A stretch of DNA of 5,381 nucleotides, taken from positions 1 through 5,381 of the forward strand of contig JBHGBB010000233.1 in assembly GCA_041946755.1 (NCBI GenBank), in the 5' to 3' direction. This document shows positions 1-4,570 of the stretch, piece by piece. The notes below the pieces were generated by a model that worked only from the letters and a program-made list of their open reading frames with translations, ran no database searches and was not told the DNA's origin. The position numbers and the translations under genes were made by a program. Position 1 is the stretch's first letter; the number at the start of each line of letters is the position of its first letter. The DNA is from JBHGBB01 sp041946755 (GTDB lineage: Bacteria > UBP4 > UBA4092 > JAOAEQ01).

Positions 1-633
1 ACCACCGGCTTGCTGAAGAAGTTTTACAATGTCCGGATGTTTATTTTTTTTCGCAATAATTAATGCTGTCTCGCCATTAACTTTGAGATTTACATCAGCA
101 CCTTTAGCTAGTAAATATTTTACAACATTGGTACGACCAAATTGTGCTGCATACATTAAGGCTGACATGTGTAACCGGCCTATCGAATTAATGTCGGCGC
201 CTTTGTCTAATAACTCTTGAACGATAAGCTCGTTACCACTACTTACAGCGGCATGAAATGAATTGTTATCTATTTTGGCTCCGTTATCAAGTAATATTTT
301 TACGATATCAGCATACCCTTTTCCCGCAGCAAGAGTTAAAACCGTTATATTTTTATCAATAGGTACATTAATATTTGCACCGTTAGCTACTAGGAGTTCA
401 ACTACTTTCGTTCTTCCGAGATATACTGCTTGAGTTAACGCGGAGCTTCCCCATCTATTTTTAGTATTAGCATTAACTCCTTTTTTCAATAAAGCTTGTA
501 CGGTATTAGTATCCCCTCTTTCCACTGCGATCATGAATTGTAAGTTGGTTTGTGATGAATATTTCCAGTATACCGTAAATATCGTCAACAAACTAACTGC
601 AAGAACAAATAGGAGTAATCGTTTTACTATCAT
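1..633 (-). CDS. Membrane-anchored ankyrin-repeat protein (3' end outside window)
   Basis: The frame is open from ATG 633 to the left edge (211 codons, no stop), so the C-terminus is missing, although the last visible repeat suggests it is close. An in-frame TAA lies two codons upstream (637-639), so this ATG is the first possible one; no good Shine-Dalgarno precedes it. Residues 4-22 (KRLLLFVLAVSLLTIFTVYW region) form one hydrophobic segment after a basic start. This is a signal peptide or, since no clear cleavage site follows, an N-terminal anchor. The rest is about six ankyrin repeats, near residues 31-60, 63-95, 96-124, 125-155, 157-186 and 188-211, with typical pieces such as VVELLVANGANIN, VKYLLAKGADVN and ALMYAAQFGRTNVV. 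Ankyrin repeats bind other proteins and have no catalytic role of their own. The protein is probably exposed outside the cytoplasm. The gene lies 55 bases downstream of the four-helix membrane protein gene, so the products may work together (inference). Confidence 0.88.
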   Translation of the reverse strand, partial: MIVKRLLLFVLAVSLLTIFTVYWKYSSQTNLQFMIAVERGDTNTVQALLKKGVNANTKNRWGSSALTQAVYLGRTKVVELLVANGANINVPIDKNITVLTLAAGKGYADIVKILLDNGAKIDNNSFHAAVSSGNELIVQELLDKGADINSIGRLHMSALMYAAQFGRTNVVKYLLAKGADVNLKVNGETALIIAKKNKHPDIVKLLQQAGG

Positions 634-688
634 AGGTTATGCTTCAAGTTTAATTTTGGTCTTGATTTTGTTATATGAAAACGAATAT

Positions 689-1198
689 TTAACTCTTTTG
701 TACTATTCTTTCTTGAAGGAAAGACATACCTTGAGTTATTTTATGTCTTACTAAAGTTGCAAGTAAACAAAGGATGATAAATATAACACTGCAAATGTAA
801 AATCTGACATAATGCAAGGCAGCAAAATATACCAATATATCGACAATTAGTTCGCATATTGCTACTATATAAAATATACCGAAACACCAGCAAAACCAAT
901 ACCTTATATTTTCCATTTTGGTAGAATCTTTCAAGAAACGTCGCATCTTGTTATGATTGAGCATACGCGGTTCGATAAAAATATAGCGCATAAAAAAGAG
1001 AAACAAACCTATTATAAATATCCAAATAGATATGTATGGAATAAAGGCACTGAGGAAAAGGGTTTTGACATCTCTCGAAATGTGATTTATATAATCTAGA
1101 TATAATAGGATGGTAAATTGAACAGAATAAATAGTTACTACACCTAACGATACAATCAGCCATCGATAAAGAATCCATCGCCAGAATTTTCTATCCAT
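689..1198 (-). CDS. Hypothetical membrane protein with four predicted transmembrane helices
   Basis: I do not recognise this 169-residue protein. Four hydrophobic segments are visible at about residues 11-33, 48-73, 101-125 and 131-150. Between helices 2 and 3 lies a charged loop (residues 74-99) rich in Arg and Lys, which by the positive-inside rule should be cytoplasmic, as should the ends MDRKFWRW and RHKITQ. Aromatic residues and cysteines are frequent in helix 3 (YWFCWCFGIFY). No catalytic or transport motif is visible. I chose ATG 1198 because AAAGGGA lies just upstream. A GTG at 1219 in the same frame would add seven residues (MKSQKGI) but has no ribosome binding site. The AT-rich composition differs from the peptidase gene upstream. 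The stop (TAA, 689-691) is 55 bases before the ankyrin gene, which suggests one transcript. It is probably a real gene because the frame is long and the hydrophobic pattern coherent, but its function is unknown. Confidence 0.7.
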   Translation of the reverse strand: MDRKFWRWILYRWLIVSLGVVTIYSVQFTILLYLDYINHISRDVKTLFLSAFIPYISIWIFIIGLFLFFMRYIFIEPRMLNHNKMRRFLKDSTKMENIRYWFCWCFGIFYIVAICELIVDILVYFAALHYVRFYICSVIFIILCLLATLVRHKITQGMSFLQERIVQKS

Positions 1199-1235
1199 AA
1201 TTCCCTTTTGCGATTTCACTCGAAATGTTTAAGGT

Positions 1236-1277
1236 AAAATAATTAATTTACAATACTCAATTTAAAATGCTCAATTT
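1236..1277. repeat. Three imperfect 14-bp tandem repeats
   Basis: On the minus strand three consecutive 14-mers read AAATTGAGCATTTT, AAATTGAGTATTGT and AAATTAATTATTTT (plus strand 1264-1277, 1250-1263, 1236-1249). A shorter run of AAATTGC-type heptamers precedes them (about 1278-1290). They occupy almost all of the gap between the peptidase stop (1288) and the membrane protein start, so they cover the place where a promoter for the membrane protein and ankyrin pair would lie. No convincing -35/-10 pair stands out in them. Confidence 0.6.
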
Positions 1278-1287
1278 GCAATTTGCA

Positions 1288-2400
1288 TTAAGTAGTTACC
1301 GCTTTTCCAATCCATGCTGCAGATTTAGTCAGGTCATTAATCGAGATATATTCCCGGGTAGTATGTGCGTTTTGATATCCAACGGTAATTCCTACAGTCG
1401 GTATTCCTTTCAGATTAACGATATTGGCATCGCTACCGCCGCCGGTACTTTCCAATTCCGGATTCAATCCCACCGATTTACCGGATTTTAACAGATGCTG
1501 CACCAGCGGATGCTTCTCTTCGAATGCGAATCCTTTAAACGATTCTTCGGTTTTTATTTCTACTTTCCCGCCGAACTGTTTCGCCGCATCTTCCATACAT
1601 TTCTTCATAATCGCAACTTGTTTATCCAGCATCTTGGGATTATGGCTGCGGGTTCCGCCTTTAATTTCGGCTTTATCCGGGATAATGTTCCGAGCTGACC
1701 CGCCGGAAATTAAACCGATGGTTGCAGTGGTTTCCGCATCCAGCCGACCGAGCGGCATCTGACTGATGGCTACCGATGCCATCTGGATCGCGTTAATGCC
1801 ATTTTCCGGATCGACTCCGGCATGCGCTGATTTCCCTATAAAAGTGGCATCGATTGTTATCGAAGTCGGTTGGCGGACAGTGATTCTGCCGGCAGCACCG
1901 GCACTATCGAGTACTAACCCATATTCCGCTTTAATCGGAGTATAATCCAAGTGGGTTGATCCCATTAATCCGACTTCTTCGGCAACGGTGAACACCAGCC
2001 AGATATCGTTATGGGGCGATTTTGATTCCAGTATCTGCCGGGTGACTTCGAGCATAATCGCTACCCCGGCACGATCATCGGCACCGAGAATGGTATCTCC
2101 CGAACTATAGATGGCGTTATCTTTAACCACCGGAGTTACTCCAGCACAGGGTACTACGGTATCCATATGAACTAATAAGAGCCATTTATACCCTTGATTC
2201 GAAGTTGCCGGCAGATGATAGATCAGGCTGCCACTATTCCCATTTATTTTCGACCCGGTATCATCTTCGAACCCGGCGACGCCGAGTTGTTTTAGCTGGA
2301 ACTTGATATAATCGGCAACCTTCTTCTCTTCCCGGGATTTACCTTCAATCTGCACCAAATCTAAAAATGTTGAAACTAACCGCTTCTGATTTATTTCCAT
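1288..2400 (-). CDS. M20-family zinc peptidase, peptidase T-like (YqjE-like)
   Basis: This is a 370-residue cytoplasmic metallopeptidase of the M20 family, in the peptidase T-like branch (compare B. subtilis YqjE, about 371 residues; true PepT is about 408). Such enzymes release N-terminal residues from short peptides with a two-zinc centre. The expected residues are present: H78 and D80 in HMDTV, bridging D108 in GADDRAG, general base E141 and ligand E142 in AEEVGLMGS, ligand D165 in VLDSAG, and H346 in QNAHTTRE. GKSAHAG (189-195, H193) opens the lid or dimerisation domain (about residues 180-290), and R251 is in the usual substrate-binding position. The catalytic halves are about residues 1-175 and 295-370. 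The start is supported by AGGAG at 2408-2412, seven bases before the ATG. It is transcribed apart from or after the murI unit, with 124 bases between. The substrate is not determinable; a role in peptide recycling is inferred. Confidence 0.93.
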   Translation of the reverse strand: MEINQKRLVSTFLDLVQIEGKSREEKKVADYIKFQLKQLGVAGFEDDTGSKINGNSGSLIYHLPATSNQGYKWLLLVHMDTVVPCAGVTPVVKDNAIYSSGDTILGADDRAGVAIMLEVTRQILESKSPHNDIWLVFTVAEEVGLMGSTHLDYTPIKAEYGLVLDSAGAAGRITVRQPTSITIDATFIGKSAHAGVDPENGINAIQMASVAISQMPLGRLDAETTATIGLISGGSARNIIPDKAEIKGGTRSHNPKMLDKQVAIMKKCMEDAAKQFGGKVEIKTEESFKGFAFEEKHPLVQHLLKSGKSVGLNPELESTGGGSDANIVNLKGIPTVGITVGYQNAHTTREYISINDLTKSAAWIGKAVTT

Positions 2401-2404
2401 GTTG

Positions 2405-2412
2405 CCTCTCCT
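2405..2412 (-). promoter_or_regulatory. Strong ribosome binding site of the M20 peptidase gene
   Basis: The minus strand reads AGGAGAGG ending four bases before ATG 2400. The AGGAG core sits seven bases from the start codon, which is close to ideal and fixes the start. It is the best Shine-Dalgarno in the window. Confidence 0.75.
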
Positions 2413-2464
2413 ATAATATTATGTGAAATTTCTTTTATTATTACTTATGTTGCTAATTATTTTT

Positions 2465-2493
2465 GTCATTGCGAGCGATAGCGAAGCAATCCC
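2465..2493. repeat. Short imperfect palindrome resembling a dispersed intergenic repeat
   Basis: The stretch contains GTCATTGCGAGCG, ATA and GCGAAGCAATCCC. The outer TTGC pairs with GCAA and an inner GC pairs with GC, giving an imperfect hairpin. Very similar strings (GTCATTGCGAGCGAAGCGAAGCAATC type) are familiar from intergenic regions of many unrelated bacterial genomes; that is recollection, not a search. It lies between the DUF1805 stop and the peptidase start. It has no U-tract, so it is not a classical terminator, although it could fold in the transcript. Confidence 0.55.
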
Positions 2494-2524
2494 GTTTATT
2501 TTGGTCAAATTAGTTTGATAATAC

Positions 2525-2833
2525 TCATGCTATCAACTCAAAGGCTGCTGTAACATCCATCCCAACTTTAATTCCCAGCGCTGCTGCTTTATCATTTACG
2601 TTGGTGATTTTCCGGTTGGGAAACCGGTCGAGATTACCGATCGGATTTTCGGGGGTGCTTTCGACAATTGCCGCCGCGCCGCCAAAAGCATCGATCGCAT
2701 CTAAATCAAATACTCCACAAGTTAAAAATCCCTTCTTCCCGGTAACCAAAATGATATGGAATCCAGTCCATTTAACCTGAATCCCTTCAACCAGCCCATG
2801 GTTAGTTTGATATGATTTGGTATATATTTCCAT
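2525..2833 (-). CDS. DUF1805 family protein (YunC-like)
   Basis: This is a 102-residue, small soluble protein. It matches the DUF1805 family (B. subtilis YunC is about the same size) by its overall pattern: an N-terminal strand region HGLVEGIQVKW, the core GFLTCGVFDLDAID (residues 35-48) with the conserved Cys-Gly pair C39-G40, and the C-terminal KAAALGIKVGMDVTAAFELI (82-101) with the GI.VGM signature. No catalytic function is established for the family as far as I know. The ATG at 2833 is 24 bases after the murI stop, so co-transcription with murI is likely. Its ribosome binding site is weak (AGAAAG), so translation may depend on coupling to murI. The pairing with a D-amino-acid enzyme may be accidental. 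Confidence 0.82.
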   Translation of the reverse strand: MEIYTKSYQTNHGLVEGIQVKWTGFHIILVTGKKGFLTCGVFDLDAIDAFGGAAAIVESTPENPIGNLDRFPNRKITNVNDKAAALGIKVGMDVTAAFELIA

Positions 2834-2857
2834 AATAATCTTTCTACTCGGAGAACG

Positions 2858-3664
2858 CTACATATCCGGTAAACTCACTTTAACAGCTTTCGATAATTTC
2901 GGTCCGAGAAACATTTTTCCGATTCTCTCGAAATCAGCTACCGCGTCGCTGACCAAGAACTTATATTCCGGAACCTGCGAAGAAGAAGCTTCTAATTTCG
3001 AGTCAGTTAGAATCTTTTTAGTTGCGGCTGCGGTAGCGATTGCCGAATCGACCAGTTGCACTGTATCGCCGACTACAGTTGCGATACTCTTTTTCAATAA
3101 GGGATAATGGGTACAACCGAGTACGATAGTATCAACCCGCTGGGTTAATAGCGGAGTTAAATAGGCGCGAATTACCGATTCGGTTATCGGCCCGGTTAAC
3201 CACCCTTCTTCAACTAATGGGACGAACAGCGGGCATGCGGCAGAGAAAACCGTTATCTGATTATTCAATCGTTTGATTACATTCGGATACGCTTCACTTC
3301 GGATAGTCGCTTTGGTTCCGATAACCCCGACGCGCTGGTTCTTGGTAGCGGCAACTGCAGACGCTGCGCCCGGTTCGATAACTCCGACAATCGGCATTTT
3401 GAATTTCGATTGAATCTGGTCTAATCCCGCGGCGGTACTACTATTACAGGCGACTACTAACGCTTTCACCTTCTGCGATACCAGGAATTGGGCGGATTCG
3501 AATGCATATCTGCGAATGGTTTCTACCGATTTCGATCCATAGGGTACCCGGGCGGTATCTCCGAAATAGATTAACGATTCTTGCGGTAGCTGGCGAATCA
3601 GTTCTTTAACCACCGTCAATCCGCCGATACCGGAATCGAATACGCCGATTGGTGCATTATTCAT
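2858..3664 (-). CDS. murI: Glutamate racemase
   Basis: The enzyme interconverts L- and D-glutamate without a cofactor; D-glutamate is then added to UDP-MurNAc-L-Ala by MurD during peptidoglycan synthesis in the cytoplasm. At 268 residues it has normal family length. Two symmetric aspartate/glutamate racemase lobes are present. Visible motifs are GVFDSGIGGLTV (7-18, with D10 and S11), YFGDTARVPYG (33-43), ACNSSTA (72-78) with catalytic C73, and GCTHYPLL (183-190) with catalytic C184 and H186. The second residue after C73 is Ser where Thr is commonest, a variation I believe occurs in the family. The PLVEEGW segment (149-155) carries the usual Glu. The start at MNNAPIGVFDSG fits family N-termini. 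The AAGGAG sequence (3679-3684) is 14 bases upstream, longer than usual. A promoter is visible at 3703-3732. DUF1805 follows 24 bases after the stop. Confidence 0.97.
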   Translation of the reverse strand: MNNAPIGVFDSGIGGLTVVKELIRQLPQESLIYFGDTARVPYGSKSVETIRRYAFESAQFLVSQKVKALVVACNSSTAAGLDQIQSKFKMPIVGVIEPGAASAVAATKNQRVGVIGTKATIRSEAYPNVIKRLNNQITVFSAACPLFVPLVEEGWLTGPITESVIRAYLTPLLTQRVDTIVLGCTHYPLLKKSIATVVGDTVQLVDSAIATAAATKKILTDSKLEASSSQVPEYKFLVSDAVADFERIGKMFLGPKLSKAVKVSLPDM

Positions 3665-3678
3665 AGTTAGTTGCGGTT

Positions 3679-3684
3679 CTCCTT
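3679..3684 (-). promoter_or_regulatory. Distant ribosome binding site of murI
   Basis: AAGGAG lies 14 bases before ATG 3664, against the usual 5-9. No closer purine run or better-placed ATG/GTG in the murI frame exists. An ATG at 3690 starts an eight-codon frame (MIKENRN then TAA) that ends just before the murI start and contains the Shine-Dalgarno itself. This is probably chance, but it is the only odd feature of the leader. Confidence 0.45.
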
Positions 3685-3702
3685 AATCATAATAATTCAA
3701 CC

Positions 3703-3732
3703 ATTTTAACAATGATTAGTTTACTTGGTCAA
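3703..3732 (-). promoter_or_regulatory. Probable sigma70-type promoter of murI
   Basis: On the minus strand a -35 box TTGACC (3727-3732, 5 of 6 to TTGACA) is followed after 18 bases by a -10 box TAAAAT (3703-3708, 5 of 6 to TATAAT). Transcription would begin near 3696-3697 and give a leader of about 30 bases to the murI ATG. It sits directly downstream of the terminator hairpin at 3745-3768, a typical order for separating two transcription units. Confidence 0.6.
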
Positions 3733-3744
3733 ATGAACTAGAGC

Positions 3745-3768
3745 AAAAAAAGTGGTTATTGCCACTTT
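3745..3768 (-). terminator. Rho-independent terminator upstream of murI
   Basis: Read on the minus strand, AAAGTGG (3762-3768) pairs with CCACTTT (3749-3755) around a six-base loop, and the stem runs into a tract of seven T (3745-3751). This is a compact intrinsic terminator for leftward transcripts coming through the hairpin array, placed just before the murI promoter. In the plus direction the stem is preceded by the A-run and has no U-tract, so it is one-way. Confidence 0.65.
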
Positions 3769-3876
3769 GACAGGAAGACACCAAGAGTTTACTTAGATTA
3801 TACCCATATACTAAATCATTATCTTTGTACATAATAGTGTGTATTGTTAAAAAGATATCTACCGGGTAGGGAGTAT
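3769..3876. other. AT-rich spacer without a recognisable gene
   Basis: No open frame of note and no convincing promoter is seen here. The only local structure is a small 11-base palindrome CTACC-G-GGTAG at 3859-3869, just before the first large palindrome. Confidence 0.4.
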
Positions 3877-3905
3877 AACCCGAATTGGTCCGACCAATTC
3901 GGGTT
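3877..3905. repeat. 29-base perfect palindrome
   Basis: Arms AACCCGAATTGGTC (3877-3890) and its exact complement (3892-3905) surround a single C. It resembles the 31-base hairpins to its right in having a one-base centre and a TTGG/CCAA core, but it has different ends and is two bases shorter, so I keep it apart from that family. No U-tract follows on either strand. Confidence 0.75.
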
Positions 3906-3932
3906 GTGCTCTGTTACGTTATGTAATTCGAG

Positions 3933-3963
3933 TTGAATTAAGTTCCAATGGAGCAAAATTCAA
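3933..3963. repeat. 31-base hairpin, copy 1
   Basis: The left arm is TTGAATTAAGTTCCA and the centre is A. The right arm pairs except for two A-A mismatches (arm positions 8-9) and a T-G wobble (position 11) when read on the plus strand. It is the least perfect copy. The preceding bases TTCGA recur inverted after copy 2. Confidence 0.75.
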
Positions 3964-4042
3964 CCTGATGGTTTCTAATCCATTTAGGTATTATTAAACC
4001 GATTGTTTTTCCGAAGGTTATAGAATAAACCGACCAACCAAC

Positions 4043-4073
4043 TTGAATTTTACGGAATTTCCGTATAATTCAA
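4043..4073. repeat. 31-base hairpin, copy 2
   Basis: The left arm is TTGAATTTTACGGAA and the centre is T, with one T-T mismatch (4050/4066). The innermost bases are GGAA/TTCC instead of the CCA/TGG type of the other copies, a complete swap with pairing kept. Confidence 0.8.
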
Positions 4074-4076
4074 CTC

Positions 4077-4107
4077 GAGTAATGCTTGCAAATGGCAAGA
4101 TTTACTC
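4077..4107. repeat. Secondary hairpin GAGTAA/TTACTC
   Basis: GAGTAA (4077-4082) pairs with TTACTC (4102-4107). A 2x2 mismatch follows, then CTTGC (4085-4089) pairs with GCAAG (4095-4099) around a five-base loop. It is also 31 bases long and begins four bases after copy 2, but it has different ends and is not counted in the family. Confidence 0.55.
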
Positions 4108-4138
4108 ATGCAATTGATATTTATATAGTTACATAACT

Positions 4139-4175
4139 ATGTTGAATTATTGCCAATTTGGCAATAATTCAACAT
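4139..4175. repeat. 31-base hairpin, copy 3 (perfect, extended)
   Basis: The left arm TTGAATTATTGCCAA (4142-4156), centre T and right arm are perfectly complementary. Pairing continues outward through ATG/CAT, giving 18-base arms in 37 bases. It is the strongest hairpin of the array. Confidence 0.85.
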
Positions 4176-4230
4176 GAGCAATAGAAGAATTTCGAGTTGA
4201 CCTATTCTCAATTTGCGAAAAGGGCAAGTT
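4175..4230. repeat. Two smaller hairpins between copies 3 and 4
   Basis: TGAG-C-AATAG (4175-4184) pairs with CTATTCTCA (4202-4210) with one bulged C, around a 17-base loop. AATTTGC (4210-4216) pairs with GCAAGTT (4224-4230), with one wobble, around a seven-base loop. They adjoin each other and copy 3, so little of 4139-4230 is left unpaired. Either could be chance in AT-rich DNA. Confidence 0.4.
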
Positions 4231-4251
4231 TATAAAAAATAATATACTGAC

Positions 4252-4282
4252 TTGAATTAAGCCCAATTTGGACTTAATTCAA
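4252..4282. repeat. 31-base hairpin, copy 4
   Basis: The left arm is TTGAATTAAGCCCAA and the centre is T. The single C-A mismatch (4262/4272) becomes a G-U wobble on the minus strand. It is followed by a small palindrome AACCA-T-TGGTT (4293-4303) that repeats the CCA-T-TGG centre. Confidence 0.8.
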
Positions 4283-4312
4283 CGTTAGGATGAACCATTG
4301 GTTTTATTACTC

Positions 4313-4396
4313 TGGAGTGCGAAAGTTTTACTTTCGCTATGTTTTTAAGAAGGTTTCTTCCAGAAGATACAGCGGTAGTTTAACTACCGCACTCCA
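4313..4396. repeat. 84-base cloverleaf-like palindromic element
   Basis: The ends are TGGAGTGCG (4313-4321) and its complement CGCACTCCA (4388-4396). If the outer six pairs TGGAGT/ACTCCA form, hairpin GCGAAAGT-TTT-ACTTTCGC (4319-4337) and hairpin GCGGTAGTT-T-AACTACCGC (4372-4390) fit exactly against the closing stem with no unpaired base. A weaker hairpin GAAG-GTTT-CTTC (4349-4360) sits in the middle. This is the layout of a small non-autonomous palindromic element (REP- or MITE-like). No target-site duplication is evident at its edges. It lies between hairpin copies 4 and 5 and has no coding capacity. Confidence 0.7.
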
Positions 4397-4402
4397 AAGA
4401 TC

Positions 4403-4433
4403 TTGAATTTTTCTCCACTGGATAAAAATTCAA
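4403..4433. repeat. 31-base hairpin, copy 5
   Basis: The left arm is TTGAATTTTTCTCCA and the centre is C, with one C-T mismatch (4413/4423). It starts seven bases after the 84-base element. Confidence 0.75.
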
Positions 4434-4440
4434 TTTCTAA

Positions 4441-4460
4441 GGGCTCAATATGTTAAGCCC
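4441..4460. repeat. Small hairpin GGGCT/AGCCC
   Basis: GGGCT (4441-4445) pairs with AGCCC (4456-4460). One mismatch and two more A-T pairs inside bring the loop down to about four bases. There is no T-tract on either side, so it is not a standard terminator. Confidence 0.45.
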
Positions 4461-4521
4461 ATGCTATCAAATCGGTTTTTATCAGTGCGATAATTGATAT
4501 ATTTTTTGTTACGAAACCAGG

Positions 4522-4552
4522 TTGAACTTTTCGCCATTGGCGAAAAGTTCAA
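4522..4552. repeat. 31-base hairpin, copy 6 (perfect)
   Basis: The left arm is TTGAACTTTTCGCCA and the centre is T; the complement is perfect. Arm position 6 is C here and T in all other copies, and the partner base changed with it. It lies 18 bases beyond the stop of the nuclease-like gene and could act as its 3' end hairpin, but no U-tract follows on the minus strand. Confidence 0.85.
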
Positions 4553-4570
4553 ATTCATACGCATATGTTA

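Larger units (their letters stand above)
3933..4552. repeat. Array of six 31-base TTGAA/TTCAA hairpins
   Basis: Six palindromes start at 3933, 4043, 4142, 4252, 4403 and 4522, and each is exactly 31 bases long. Each begins with TTGAA, ends with TTCAA, and has 15-base arms around one central base. The innermost arm bases are CCA/TGG or CCAA/TTGG in five of the six and GGAA/TTCC in the other. Between these conserved parts the stems differ from copy to copy, yet pairing is kept. Start-to-start spacing is 110, 99, 110, 151 and 119 bases; the 151 interval contains a separate 84-base element. No coding frame covers the region. It fills the gap between the nuclease-like gene and the terminator before murI. 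It could be a structured RNA, a dispersed palindromic element family, or protein-binding or recombination sites. Six independent copies with one fixed geometry make chance unlikely. Confidence 0.85.

Noticed and set aside
533..754. Plus-strand open frame of 73 codons
   Set aside because: It is antisense to the ends of the ankyrin and membrane protein genes, has no ribosome binding site, and its low-complexity hydrophobic translation reflects AT-rich DNA.
1424..1762. Plus-strand open frame of 112 codons
   Set aside because: It lies entirely antisense to the well-supported peptidase gene and its translation shows no domain; the same holds for the shorter plus-strand frames over murI, the peptidase and the ankyrin gene.
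3684..3718. Regulatory hairpin over the murI Shine-Dalgarno (TAATCAT/ATGATTA)
   Set aside because: The stem is only seven weak pairs with a 21-base loop, and half of it lies upstream of the predicted transcription start, so it would not be in the mRNA.
3957..4147. Integron attC sites, because ATTCAAC fits RYYYAAC and GTTGAAT fits GTTRRRY
   Set aside because: In attC the site starts with RYYYAAC and ends with GTTRRRY, so the hairpins here face the other way. The stretches lying between them have no conserved inner boxes, several edges lack the G of GTT, and no cassette genes or integrase are seen.
3933..4552. CRISPR array
   Set aside because: The 31-base units are palindromes with different stems, not identical repeats, the spacers are 68-120 bases and unequal, and no cas gene is present.
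4522..4552. Rho-independent terminator of the nuclease-like gene
   Set aside because: The hairpin is strong and well placed but no run of T follows on the minus strand, and five relatives of it occur away from any gene end.
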